NCBI RefSeq assembly: GCF_019774615.1
Contig: NZ_CP081497.1
Span: 2,170,001 to 2,234,000 of the forward strand
Length of the DNA: 64,000 nt
Origin: Streptomyces sp. BHT-5-2
GTDB taxonomy: Bacteria > Actinomycetota > Actinomycetes > Streptomycetales > Streptomycetaceae
Direction: 5' to 3'
Shown: positions 26,873-34,791 of the stretch, piece by piece
Layout: the number at the start of each line of letters is the position of its first letter
Numbering within the stretch: the stretch's first letter is position 1
The notes under the pieces: generated by a model
What the model saw: only the letters and a program-made list of their open reading frames with translations
Database searches by the model: none
What the model was told of the DNA's origin: nothing
Made by a program: the position numbers and the translations under genes

Positions 26873-28279
26873 CTAGTTGATGGTCGTTTCCACTGCGCCG
26901 TCCTCTACTGAGTCCGGCGGGTCGATCTTTTGCTTCCTGCTCGCCCGGGGATCGACCTTCCCGGAGTTGGCATCGACATAGACCGGTTCCAGGATGACGT
27001 TCTTGTCGTCGGCCTCGAAGGCGGTCATCCACTGTGATCGCCACTTGCCACCGCGCTGGACGGCAAGCAATTCGCTTTCGATGGCTCGCACATGGTCAGC
27101 TCCCTTGGGAAGCCCCAACGAGTCGAGGGCGGCACGCTGAGCGGATGCCTTGTCGACTTTCACCGGGGGAAGGTCCCTGGGGTCGTCCGCGCTGCGGACC
27201 AGGAGTTGGGAGACGCGTCCGGCGGTGTTGATCTGGACATCCAGACGCATCGGCATCAGCACGCCGTTGCTGTCCCGGCGGCGCCAGCTGACGATCCATC
27301 CGAGTTCCGCCCTTTCACCGACGGGGTAGACCTGCGGCTTGGCATCCCGGAGCTCGTTCGGGTAGTGCTCTTCGGCGTATCGGCGGGCGATGGGAAGGGC
27401 GTCCTTCTCGCCGGCCGGGGCGTGGGTGACACCGGGAACGGGGAAGCTGGCCGAGGTGGTCTGACTGGAACTTTCCAGGCTGACGTTGAGTTGAGACGCG
27501 TCGGGCCATGACAGCTCGGCGGAACCGCTGTCCAGGGCGACGAGCAGAGTGTCCGGAGCGTCGTCAACTCCCGGCCGGAGTTGGACATTGTTGATGGTGT
27601 AGCGGTCACCGAACGCCTGCCGGATGGCTTTCTGAGCTGCCTGCTGCTCCTTGCCCCCAGTGAGTTGGAGGCTGGTGGCGTCGACTGCCGTCGGGGTGAT
27701 CCAAAGAGCCCAGGCGATGGCAGCGCCCCCAAGGAGCACCGCGGACGTGAGCGCGGTAGCACGAGCATGACGACGCAGGGGGGCCACCGGGCGGCGTCTG
27801 AACCGTAGCAAAGCCCAGGCGAGCAAAGCGCCGGCAATTCCGCCCAGCGAGTTCATTTCCAGGTCGCTGCTGTCACATCCACGGTGGACCCACGGGAGAA
27901 GGGTCTGCAGCAGTTCAGTGGCCAAGGACAGCAGGATGCTTCCGGCCAGAATCGGGAGCAGTGACCGCAGTGCCATCAGCCCGAAGAAGCCGATGGGCAG
28001 GAAGAGGAGCAGGTTGAGCAGACCTTGCTCGGTGGCGAACGGCTCAGCGACATTGCGGTTGATGACGCAGGTGTGTGTGCCGTCCGCTGTCGCGGCCCCG
28101 CTGGGCAGGAAGAGGGTGAGGGCCAGCTCGGCCGTCACCGAGGCGCCGAGCGCCGCGTGGGCCCAAGGCCGTCTGCCGACGTGGTGAGTGAGCCAGAAGC
28201 AGGCCGCGGCCACCACGAGGATGGCCAAGGGCGCTGCGATGAGGAAGCCCACTTGGTCTTTGAAGATGGCGGAGAACAC
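26873..28279 (-). CDS. VanZ-family membrane protein with extracytoplasmic PepSY-like region
   Basis: 468 residues from GTG 28279 (weak AGGA upstream). The N-terminal ~200 residues hold five or six membrane helices and the VanZ signature: NLLLFLPIGFFGLM, then SLATELLQTLLPW, then RGCDSSDLEMNSLGGIAGALLAW. The C-terminal ~260 residues are soluble, probably outside, with two segments resembling PepSY-type repeats (LPIARRYAEEHYPNELRDAKPQVYPVG; KASAQRAALDSLGLPKGADHVRAIESELL). VanZ proteins give low-level glycopeptide resistance by an unresolved mechanism. It is flanked on both sides by the paralogous secreted proteins, suggesting a functional cassette. Confidence 0.75.
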   Translation of the reverse strand: MFSAIFKDQVGFLIAAPLAILVVAAACFWLTHHVGRRPWAHAALGASVTAELALTLFLPSGAATADGTHTCVINRNVAEPFATEQGLLNLLLFLPIGFFGLMALRSLLPILAGSILLSLATELLQTLLPWVHRGCDSSDLEMNSLGGIAGALLAWALLRFRRRPVAPLRRHARATALTSAVLLGGAAIAWALWITPTAVDATSLQLTGGKEQQAAQKAIRQAFGDRYTINNVQLRPGVDDAPDTLLVALDSGSAELSWPDASQLNVSLESSSQTTSASFPVPGVTHAPAGEKDALPIARRYAEEHYPNELRDAKPQVYPVGERAELGWIVSWRRRDSNGVLMPMRLDVQINTAGRVSQLLVRSADDPRDLPPVKVDKASAQRAALDSLGLPKGADHVRAIESELLAVQRGGKWRSQWMTAFEADDKNVILEPVYVDANSGKVDPRASRKQKIDPPDSVEDGAVETTIN

Positions 28280-28373
28280 GGAGCGGTGTCCTAATCCGGG
28301 AGAGCAGGGAAAAGGTCCGTTCCCGGCGTCCGGGGACCGGCCGGGAGCGGATCAGGAAGCGGTCGGCCGGCGA

Positions 28374-28814
28374 TCAGCTGGTGCAGGTGGCCAGCGGCGT
28401 CTGGTAGGTCTGCTGGCCCGACACCTGCAACATCCCGACGGTGCTGGAGCAGTAGGTGACACCACTCCACGTGTAGCTCTTGGTCGTACCGCCGCCCTGG
28501 CTGAACCAGCCGCTCCAGTGGTTGGTCCCCGCCCGGTTGAAGCCGAGACGCGCCTTAATACCCGAGCCGCCGGTCTTCTTGTACGAGGTAGACGCCTTGT
28601 CGTTGGTGAACTTCTGGTGGAAGAGGGCACCACTGCTCAGCGACGTACAGGTGTGGTTGCGGGCAATGCGCCCATCCCCCGGGCATCCGGCGGCGTAGGC
28701 AACCGCCTTGCCCGTGCTGGAGGGGCTTTCCGCGTGGGCGAGGGGCGACGTTCCCATCGCCACCAGCGTCACTCCCGTCATCGCGGTCGCGCGTATGAGC
28801 TTCTTCATGTTCAT
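28374..28814 (-). CDS. Small secreted four-Cys protein, paralog 2
   Basis: 146 residues from ATG 28814 (MNMKK), with GGAGA ten bases upstream; ATG 28808 is also possible. The signal peptide ends near PLAHAESP. Shared blocks with paralog 1 are YAAGCPGDGRI, TCTSLSSGALFHQKF, TSYKKTGGSGIKARLGFNRAG, GTTKS, a single Cys before STVGMLQVSGQQTYQTP, and a final ATC. The conserved QTP near the end occurs in both. It is the first gene of the apparent minus-strand cassette with VanZ and paralog 1. Confidence 0.7.
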   Translation of the reverse strand: MNMKKLIRATAMTGVTLVAMGTSPLAHAESPSSTGKAVAYAAGCPGDGRIARNHTCTSLSSGALFHQKFTNDKASTSYKKTGGSGIKARLGFNRAGTNHWSGWFSQGGGTTKSYTWSGVTYCSSTVGMLQVSGQQTYQTPLATCTS

Positions 28815-29434
28815 CACAGATGCGTCTCCAGACGCCACAGCCAGGCTGTGGATGGCCAGTTCGATGGAGGAAGTACGCGTTGCGTCGCAGCGATAGGCAT
28901 ACGTGCAGGCGTGGCCTGTCCCCCTGCGGGCGCCACCCCGAACGGGTCGAGTGTCCGTTCGGTGCGGCGGGCATGAAATTACGAGGGGGTTTGCGCGATG
29001 TACAGCCAAGTTGGCGCATTTAAGTCAACTTGAGGTCGTTTTGAACGGGTCCGTGACGACAGGGGATTGATGTCCATAGGCGAGGCCGGGGGCGCCTTGA
29101 CGGCCACGCCTGCTGACCCTTGGGCGCCCGTGAGCGGCTGGATCTTTTCGGTCAATGAATCGCAAAGAATGCTTGGCGGATCCTTGACCTACACTCCGCG
29201 CGCTCCTCTCAGCGAGCACGCCGGCGCCTACCGAACGGAACATCGGCCAAGTCGCCAAGCGCCGCGCCAAGTGCGGGTGCCCCCGCGACACGCACGTCCC
29301 CACCCCACTGCCGATGCCCTCCATAGCCTGGTGGTGGCACAACCCCGGCGCCTCCGCACTCACCCCCACCGGCCCTGGGTACCTCAACCGCCTGTATCTT
29401 CCGCTCCGCCGCCCCGAGCTCCCGCTTTCACGGT
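28815..29434. other. Intergenic region upstream of the secreted-protein cassette
   Basis: About 620 bp without a convincing gene. The part from 28975 to 29050 is markedly AT-richer (ATTTAAGTCAACTTGAGG) and is the probable promoter region for the minus-strand cassette. TAAGTCAACTTG contains the small palindrome CAAGTTGACTTA/AAGTCAACTT. The rest looks like featureless high-GC spacer. Confidence 0.4.
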
Positions 29435-29468
29435 GGGGTGCCGTCCGTGCCGTAGCGGACGACACCCC
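29435..29468 (-). terminator. Hairpin terminator of the DUF317 gene
   Basis: Arms GGGGTGCCGTCCG (29435-29447) and CGGACGACACCCC (29456-29468), one mismatch, 8-nt loop, starting 7 bp after the stop codon of the minus-strand gene. Confidence 0.6.
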
Positions 29469-29474
29469 GTCAGG

Positions 29475-30197
29475 TTATGAACGGATGGTGGTGGCGACGC
29501 CGGTCTCCTGGTCTGGGCGCTGTGTGCGGGGCACAGGGGTGGGGTCGGTGATTGCGGTGCACAGGGCGCGGATCAGATGGGTGGGCGTACGCGGGTGGGC
29601 CGTGGCGTGCCAGAGGGTGATGTGGTCGTTCGGCCGGCTGGCGGCGAATAGCCAGTTCGCCACGCCGTGACCGTGCTCGTCGGAGGTCCCGGTGACGATG
29701 ACTGCCCGTTCGTCGGGTGCGTACCAGGCGCATTCGTACCGGGCGAGGTCACGGATCCACCCGGCGGCCGACAGCGGTACGGTCGCCTCGTCCGGCCAGC
29801 CGACGGGCCGTAGGTAGTGCGGGTCGCGTTCCCTGCCTGCTGTGCCGTCGGAGTCGGTCAGGGCTGCGGCGAGAGCGGCGGGCAGTTCCGGCGGGGTCTT
29901 GGGGGCGAAGCGCACCGACCACGCGGCTACTTCGCCGGGGCCGGGGCGGGCGGTGAACTCCCAGCTCGATGCCCGCCGTCCTTTCCTGGGTGCAGGCAGA
30001 AGGCCGGAGGGAGTGTGGAGAGCTTCCAGCAGTCCGCCGGTCTCTCGGCGACTGAACACAAGGCAGTCTCCGATGGATTCGCAACGCCATTGGGCACTCT
30101 GTAGCTGTTGGATGAGGGCGCTGGTGGCAGTGGCGTCCGGGCCTGCCAGGTATCGGGGGGCGATCAGGACAGGGCTTGGGTCGGTGTGAGAGTTCAC
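29475..30197 (-). CDS. DUF317-type protein
   Basis: 240 residues from GTG 30197 with GAAGGG upstream. The pattern matches the Streptomyces-restricted DUF317 family: VLIAPRYLAGPD, then WEFTARPGPGEVAAWSVRFAPKTPPELPAALAAAL. A second copy-like half follows (WIRDLARYECAWYAPDERAVIVTG, then NDHITLWHATAHPRTPTHLIRALC). Two DUF317-like halves of about 100 residues each are therefore present. The family is frequent on plasmids and integrative elements near transfer genes; its biochemical role is unknown. It is separated from the VWA gene by a terminator and so has its own promoter. Confidence 0.65.
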   Translation of the reverse strand: MNSHTDPSPVLIAPRYLAGPDATATSALIQQLQSAQWRCESIGDCLVFSRRETGGLLEALHTPSGLLPAPRKGRRASSWEFTARPGPGEVAAWSVRFAPKTPPELPAALAAALTDSDGTAGRERDPHYLRPVGWPDEATVPLSAAGWIRDLARYECAWYAPDERAVIVTGTSDEHGHGVANWLFAASRPNDHITLWHATAHPRTPTHLIRALCTAITDPTPVPRTQRPDQETGVATTIRS

Positions 30198-30304
30198 CGT
30201 GGGAATCCCTTCGTGGCGGGTGGGTGGTGCGGGGCGGTACCGGGTCCAACGAGTTGGCGCTGCCCGGCGCTGGGCCGTTTGGCCCGGATCGGTGTTCCGT
30301 AGTG

Positions 30305-30336
30305 CGTGCCGCCCCGGGCGATGCCGGGGCGGCACG
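30305..30336 (-). terminator. Perfect 13-bp hairpin after the VWA gene
   Basis: CGTGCCGCCCCGG (30305-30317) and CCGGGGCGGCACG (30324-30336), 6-nt loop, 10 bp downstream of the VWA gene stop. Confidence 0.7.
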
Positions 30337-30345
30337 GTGGCCGGG

Positions 30346-32166
30346 TCATGTGCGGGTGGTGGCCAGGGCGGCGGTGGCAGCCTTGGCGATGGCGGTGATG
30401 GCCTGGGCCGGGTCGGTCAGTTCCACCACGGTGGTGCCGGGGAGGGGCCGGGGGTCGGGGGCGAAGGCGAGCCAGAGCACCGCGCAACCGGTCTTGCGCA
30501 GGGCGGTGATCCGGTTGGCTGCGCGGGCGGCTTCGGTGGGGTTGTAGTAGCCGTCGGAGGCGACGACCAGCAGGCGGCCTGCCCCGGGCCGGTCAAGGCC
30601 GAGTCCAGCGGTCAGAGCGTCGGTGGCCTCGGCCAGGCAGTGCCCCCTCCCCTTCACACCGAACTGTGTGACGGTCCTGGGGGCGCGTCCGGGCGCGGTG
30701 ATGGCGGTGACCGAACGGTCGTAGGCGACGGTGGCACTGCGGGAGTCGGGGTCGGTCAGCGCGGTGGCTTTGGCGAGGATCCAGGCGGCGGAGGCGATCG
30801 GGGCGGTGGCGCGATGCATGGAGCCGGAGACGTCGACGGCGATCCCCACCCGCAGCGGTGGGGTGGGCGTGGGGCGGTGGACGGTGCGGGTCCAGGGTGT
30901 TGCGGTGGGGGTGGCACCTGCGGCGCGTTGGGCGTCCCGGGCGAGGGCTTGGCGCATGTTGAGGCGTCCGGGCGGGGCGACGGAGGCGGTCACGGTGGCA
31001 GTGCGTTCCCGGTAGGCGGCAGCCCGCAGCACCCTGGCCAGTCGCCCGGCGGCCGCTTTCTCCCCTGCTTCCGGTGCCCGGGTTCCGGTTACCGGCGAAC
31101 GGTCGCGGCCGTTGCGGGAGTCGCCGGGAGTGAAGGGGCGTCCGTTGGAGTTGAAGACCTTCTCGGCAGTCTGCGCCGCCTGCCGCGCCCGGGCGGCCTG
31201 GTCGGTCTGGGCCTGTGCGCGGGCCGCGCGGGCAGCGGTGACCTTGGCTTCGGCTGCAGCCTGGGCCGCCTCGTTCGCCTGGACCTGGCTGACCACCTTG
31301 CCGACGGCTTCGGCCAGCTCACCCACGCGGCCACCTGTCGGGGCGGGGGGTGGCGGCGTGCCCGTGGGGTCGGCGCTGAGGGCCTGGCACCAGGCGCGGG
31401 CATGGTCCAGCATCGCCGCCCCGTCCCGGTCACCGGTGGCGTGCGCTGCGGTCCAGATGTCACTGAGGGTGTGGAGGAGGTCGGGGCCGAGGATGCCGGT
31501 GATGGTGTGTTCCAGGGTGTGGGTTTCGTCTGGGTCGAGGATTCCGGCGTCGCGGCGGGCGAGGAGCAGGCCGGCCGCGAGGGCGGCCTGCCAGCGGTCG
31601 GTGGGGGTGGTGCTGGTGAAGTCGGTCAGGATCAGGGTGCGGACGGCGGCGCGGAGGTAGCGGCGGTCGCCGGGGCGGCGGTGCAGGTGCGCCAGTTCGG
31701 CGCGGGACTCCTCCAGGATTTGCCCGGCCTCATCGAGGGCGGTGCCGCGCAGTTCCGGTGGGGTGTGCCAGTGGCTGTGGGCGGCGTGTGCGGCCTCGTG
31801 GACGAAGGCTCCCCAGGCGGTGGGGTAGCGGTCTTCGTCGCCGGGCCGGGCGGGGCGGATGGTGGCCGGGTGCAGGGGTGCGAAGAGGGCGGTGTCGATC
31901 TCCAGTTGGGCGGTGGTGGGGTAGAAGGCGACGGGGGCACCGGAGCGGGTGCCGTGTTCGCAGGTGACGAGGATGTCCTCGCGTCCGGTGAGTTCGGGTA
32001 GGCGGGTGCTGAGGGCGGCGGCGATCCGCAGCCAGTGGGCACGCTGCGCGGTGGGGCGGGGTTCGGTGAAGTTGCCGCCGTCGTCCTCCCAGCGGGCGGT
32101 GGCCCATTCGGCTTCGGACAGGGCGGGCGGGGCCGGTGGGAGATGGTTGTGCAACTGGGCAGCCAT
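30346..32166 (-). CDS. VWA-domain protein with N-terminal HExxH metallopeptidase-like motif
   Basis: 606 residues from ATG 32166 with AAGGGAA upstream; the frame continues upstream into the ATPase gene but only as shadow. The N-terminal half has FVHEAAHAAHSHWH (about residue 120), an HExxH zinc motif, within a DUF2201-like putative metallopeptidase arrangement. A long Ala/Gln/Arg coiled-coil-prone stretch lies at about 285-345. The C-terminal ~190 residues are a von Willebrand A domain with MIDAS motif VGIAVDVSGSMHRAT and later VVASDGYYN. It is encoded with the MoxR-type ATPase just upstream. Such pairs remodel or activate proteins (RavA-ViaA, NorQ-NorD types). Target unknown. Confidence 0.75.
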   Translation of the reverse strand: MAAQLHNHLPPAPPALSEAEWATARWEDDGGNFTEPRPTAQRAHWLRIAAALSTRLPELTGREDILVTCEHGTRSGAPVAFYPTTAQLEIDTALFAPLHPATIRPARPGDEDRYPTAWGAFVHEAAHAAHSHWHTPPELRGTALDEAGQILEESRAELAHLHRRPGDRRYLRAAVRTLILTDFTSTTPTDRWQAALAAGLLLARRDAGILDPDETHTLEHTITGILGPDLLHTLSDIWTAAHATGDRDGAAMLDHARAWCQALSADPTGTPPPPAPTGGRVGELAEAVGKVVSQVQANEAAQAAAEAKVTAARAARAQAQTDQAARARQAAQTAEKVFNSNGRPFTPGDSRNGRDRSPVTGTRAPEAGEKAAAGRLARVLRAAAYRERTATVTASVAPPGRLNMRQALARDAQRAAGATPTATPWTRTVHRPTPTPPLRVGIAVDVSGSMHRATAPIASAAWILAKATALTDPDSRSATVAYDRSVTAITAPGRAPRTVTQFGVKGRGHCLAEATDALTAGLGLDRPGAGRLLVVASDGYYNPTEAARAANRITALRKTGCAVLWLAFAPDPRPLPGTTVVELTDPAQAITAIAKAATAALATTRT

Positions 32167-32282
32167 GGCTGGTCGTTCCCTTCGGAAGTTCCGGACAGTG
32201 GGTATGCGGGGGTGGTGTCGGGGATGGCCGGAGAGGGGCGGGCCTGCGGGGCCCGGCGCGGGGCCGGGCCCGGCGGCGGTGG

Positions 32283-33488
32283 TTAGAGCTGGCGGCCCAG
32301 TGCGAGGGCGGTGACCGGGCGGCCGAGGGCTTTGGTGACGATCTCGGCGACCACATCGCGGTCTTCCAGGGGCGCGATACCGACCAGGTTGGCGAAGGCG
32401 GCCTCGGTGCCCAGGACATCGGCGATCTTCTGGAACGCGATCAACTCGCGCAGTTGCGGGGCCCAGCCGACCTCGCCCGCCTGCTGCCCGGTAGCCAGGT
32501 GGCGGGCCACGCGCACCGCCGTGCGGTTGATCTTCAAGGAGGCGGCCAGGTCGTAGTCCGACCCGACCTGGATCTGCACGCTGAACCGGGAGGCCAGGGC
32601 CTCGGTCAGCACCGCCCCGTGGACGCCCGGGTTGTGACCGGCGATCACGTAGAAGCCGTCGGCGGCGGTGATCGTCTCGCCTTTGTGCGCCTTGACCTGG
32701 ATCTGTCGGCGTCCGTCCATCGCCGGATACAGGGCGGCCAGCACCTTCGGGGAGATCAGGGTCGCGTCGTCCAGGAGGAGGGCGCACCCTTCCTGCATCG
32801 CGGTGACCAGCGGCCCGTAGATGAACTCGTAGCTGCCGCTTGAGTCCTGGGTGTATTCGCCGACAAGGTCACCGACCGTGGTGTCACCGTCCCCGGCCAC
32901 CGTGATCAGGTCGGGAAAGGCCGCCTCGATCAGCGAGGTCTTCCCCGTCCCCGGCGGCCCGTACAACAACACCGCAACCCCCGCCTCCCGCAGCTTCCGC
33001 AATGCCTCGACATCCGGCAGTTGCGCCAGGGCCCTGGGGTGATACTGCTGCCCGTTCGGGCGGGTGATCGGCTGCGGCTTCCCGCCCGACGGGGCGGCCT
33101 TGGGGGGCTGGGTAGTTGGCCGTGGTCCGGGTACGGGCGAACTGGGGATGGGCGGGTTTGTGGGGGTGGCTTGGGCGGCAGAGGCCGTCTTGGGCGTTGC
33201 GCGGTACATACGGGGCTTGGAGCCCACTCGTTCCGCCTCGCCGCGGCTTACGAGGGTGTCGCAGGCGTTGCCGACGGCGCCTCCCGAATGTCCCAGAATC
33301 TTCGCCAGTTCGGTGACGCTGAACAGCGAACCGGAGTGATCGGCAAGGATCTTGGCGACCCTGGCCCTCAACTCACCGGGTCGCGCTTTCGACGGCGCGG
33401 CCAAGGTGGCAGGGGCGGTGGATGCGGGGTGCGACTGTGTCTGAGGTGGGGACGGGGGCTCGGCTTGGGGCTGGGGCGGCGTGGTCAT
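32283..33488 (-). CDS. MoxR-type AAA+ ATPase with N-terminal winged helix
   Basis: 401 residues, GGAG seven bases upstream. After ~30 Pro/Gln-rich residues comes a winged helix (ELRARVAKILADHSGSLFSVTELAKILGHSGGAVGNACDTLVSRGEAER), homologous to the last domain of the protein at 23900-24844. A Pro/Thr linker precedes the AAA+ domain (about 165-400). Walker A is LLYGPPGTGKTSLIEAAF, Walker B is CALLLDDATLISPKVLAALYP, and sensor 1 is FYVIAGHNPGVHG. ALASRF matches the arginine-finger area. Pairs with the VWA protein 117 bp downstream. The DNA-binding-like N-terminus on a MoxR ATPase is unusual. Confidence 0.8.
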   Translation of the reverse strand: MTTPPQPQAEPPSPPQTQSHPASTAPATLAAPSKARPGELRARVAKILADHSGSLFSVTELAKILGHSGGAVGNACDTLVSRGEAERVGSKPRMYRATPKTASAAQATPTNPPIPSSPVPGPRPTTQPPKAAPSGGKPQPITRPNGQQYHPRALAQLPDVEALRKLREAGVAVLLYGPPGTGKTSLIEAAFPDLITVAGDGDTTVGDLVGEYTQDSSGSYEFIYGPLVTAMQEGCALLLDDATLISPKVLAALYPAMDGRRQIQVKAHKGETITAADGFYVIAGHNPGVHGAVLTEALASRFSVQIQVGSDYDLAASLKINRTAVRVARHLATGQQAGEVGWAPQLRELIAFQKIADVLGTEAAFANLVGIAPLEDRDVVAEIVTKALGRPVTALALGRQL

Positions 33489-33535
33489 GCGTGACTCCGT
33501 TCTCGTGGTCGTCGGAAGGCGGCAGGCCAGAGCGG

Positions 33536-33676
33536 CTACTTGTCGGCGGGCGGCGCCTGACGCGGCACGCTGGGACGCCGAGGGGGCTGCGGCGGGCGGG
33601 TCTGGGGCTCGACCGGGCGCCGGGGCCGGGGGATACGGGGGATCACAGGGGCGTTGTCGTCAAAGGCATGGCACAT
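33536..33676 (-). CDS. Small Pro/Arg-rich protein (46 aa)
   Basis: 46 residues from ATG 33676 (MCHAFDDNAPVIPRIPRPRRP...), with GGAG seven bases upstream. It ends 47 bp before the MoxR-type ATPase start and is probably co-transcribed. No domain. Composition is low-complexity, but the good ribosome site and position support a real gene. Function unknown. Confidence 0.5.
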   Translation of the reverse strand: MCHAFDDNAPVIPRIPRPRRPVEPQTRPPQPPRRPSVPRQAPPADK

Positions 33677-33998
33677 AGCTTTCTCCGTCTTTTCAGGCGT
33701 CGGTGAGGGTGGGGGCGTCGGCGGCGGCCAGGCGGTGGTGCGCTGGAATTGTTTTTGGCCGCACTTCACCCGTGCGCGGATATCCTCCGCGTGAGAATTA
33801 GCGGGATTCCCTGCCCCCGCTTCCCGGGAACAATTCAAATATAGCTCGACCCGCATTCCGGCTGAAGCCGAATTCGACTTGATAATGCTGGACTTCTCGC
33901 GAATTCACGACGGGAATTCAGGGGAATTTGAAAATGTGCGACGCAAGGCGTCGTGGTTCGTGGAATGGACGACCGTTTCCCAGGTGGCTGCGTGTGGC
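33677..33998. promoter_or_regulatory. AT-rich spacer upstream of the MoxR/VWA operon
   Basis: No gene seen. The segment 33820-33950 is clearly richer in A/T than its surroundings (TCAAATATAGCTC, CGACTTGATAATGCTGG, GAATTTGAAAATG) and contains repeated GAATTC/GGGAATTC. It probably holds the promoter of the minus-strand operon beginning at 33676. A specific -35/-10 pair was not assigned. Confidence 0.4.
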
Positions 33999-34406
33999 GG
34001 TCCCCGGCGCGGTCCCCGGCGCGGTCCCCGGCGCGGTCCCCGGCGCGGTCCCCGGCGCGGTCCCCGGCGCGGTCCCCGGCGCGGTCCCCGGCGCGGTCCC
34101 CGGCGCGGTCCCCGGCGCGGTCCCCGGCGCGGTCCCCGGCGCGGTCCCCGGCGCGGTCCCCGGCGCGGTCCCCGGCGCGGTCCCCGGCGCGGTCCCCGGC
34201 GCGGTCCCCGGCGCGGTCCCCGGCGCGGTCCCCGGCGCGGTCCCCGGCGCGGTCCCCGGCGCGGTCCCCGGCGCGGTCCCCGGCGCGGTCCCCGGCGCGG
34301 TCCCCGGCGCGGTCCCCGGCGCGGTCCCCGGCGCGGTCCCCGGCGCGGTCCCCGGCGCGGTCCCCGGCGCGGTCCCCGGCGCGGTCCCCGGCGCGGTCCC
34401 CGGCGC
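33999..34406. repeat. 34 perfect tandem copies of a 12-bp repeat
   Basis: GGTCCCCGGCGC is repeated 34 times without a mismatch over 408 bp. Because the unit is a multiple of three and lacks stops, every frame is open, giving GPRR, VPGA or SPAR repeats on the plus strand and APGT, RRGP or AGDR on the minus strand. An elastin-like VPGA frame starts at ATG 33934 after AGGGG and runs to 34548, but flanking sequence does not look coding. It sits in the spacer between the convergently ending Tad operon and the start of the ATPase operon. Perfect identity suggests recent expansion. Confidence 0.95.
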
Positions 34407-34671
34407 GGCGGCACCCTCGGCTACGCCTGGGCGCCGCCGCGCCTCAAGGTCGTGCTCAGCTGTGTGGGTCACCGGCCGTTGCAACAGACGGAAGCCTCGG
34501 GTGGGGCAAGAGGAGGCGACGCAGGAAGCCGAGTGCCGGCATGCGTGAGAGGTTCACGGGCCGGGGCTGATGACAAGTAGATCGGGTGCAGAACTGCACA
34601 GAAATACAGTCGCCCTCGCCCGCGGGTGGCTCGCAGGCCACCTGACCTGCGGCTATGGGGCGATCAGGGGC

Positions 34672-34736
34672 GTCGTATCCAAGCGCGTACAGGGATACGA
34701 CGGGGGGAACGACCCCCGGAGCGACGGGGGAAACGA
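34672..34736. repeat. Inverted repeat followed by two short direct repeats
   Basis: GTCGTATCC (34672-34680) and GGATACGAC (34693-34701) form perfect 9-bp arms with a 12-nt loop. They are followed by two near-copies of CGACGGGGGAACGAC (34698-34713 and 34722-34736). This lies just past the end of the Tad-cluster regulator gene. It could be a terminator with adjacent regulator sites, or a DNA-processing site. The spacer 34407-34791 is otherwise empty. Confidence 0.45.
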
Positions 34737-34791
34737 CAACGCGCCTTTCGTGCCTCGGTCGTGTGGCTCGTAGGGTCGGTGACCTGCGGTT

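Noticed and set aside
26313-28814. Lactococcin-972-type bacteriocin system
   Set aside because: The secreted proteins share only vague Gly/Ser/Tyr richness with that family, and the ABC transporter and immunity membrane protein of those loci are absent.
30199-32001. 600-codon open frame on the plus strand, Gly/Val-rich
   Set aside because: Antisense to the VWA gene, which has recognisable MIDAS and HExxH motifs; the plus frame is low-complexity as expected of high-GC shadow frames.
33999-34406. CRISPR array
   Set aside because: Units are 12 bp, contiguous and identical, with no spacers and no cas genes.
33934-34548. VPGA-repeat (elastin-like) protein on the plus strand
   Set aside because: All six frames of the 12-bp array are open, and flanking sequence in this frame is arginine-rich without a signal peptide or domain; reported as a repeat instead.
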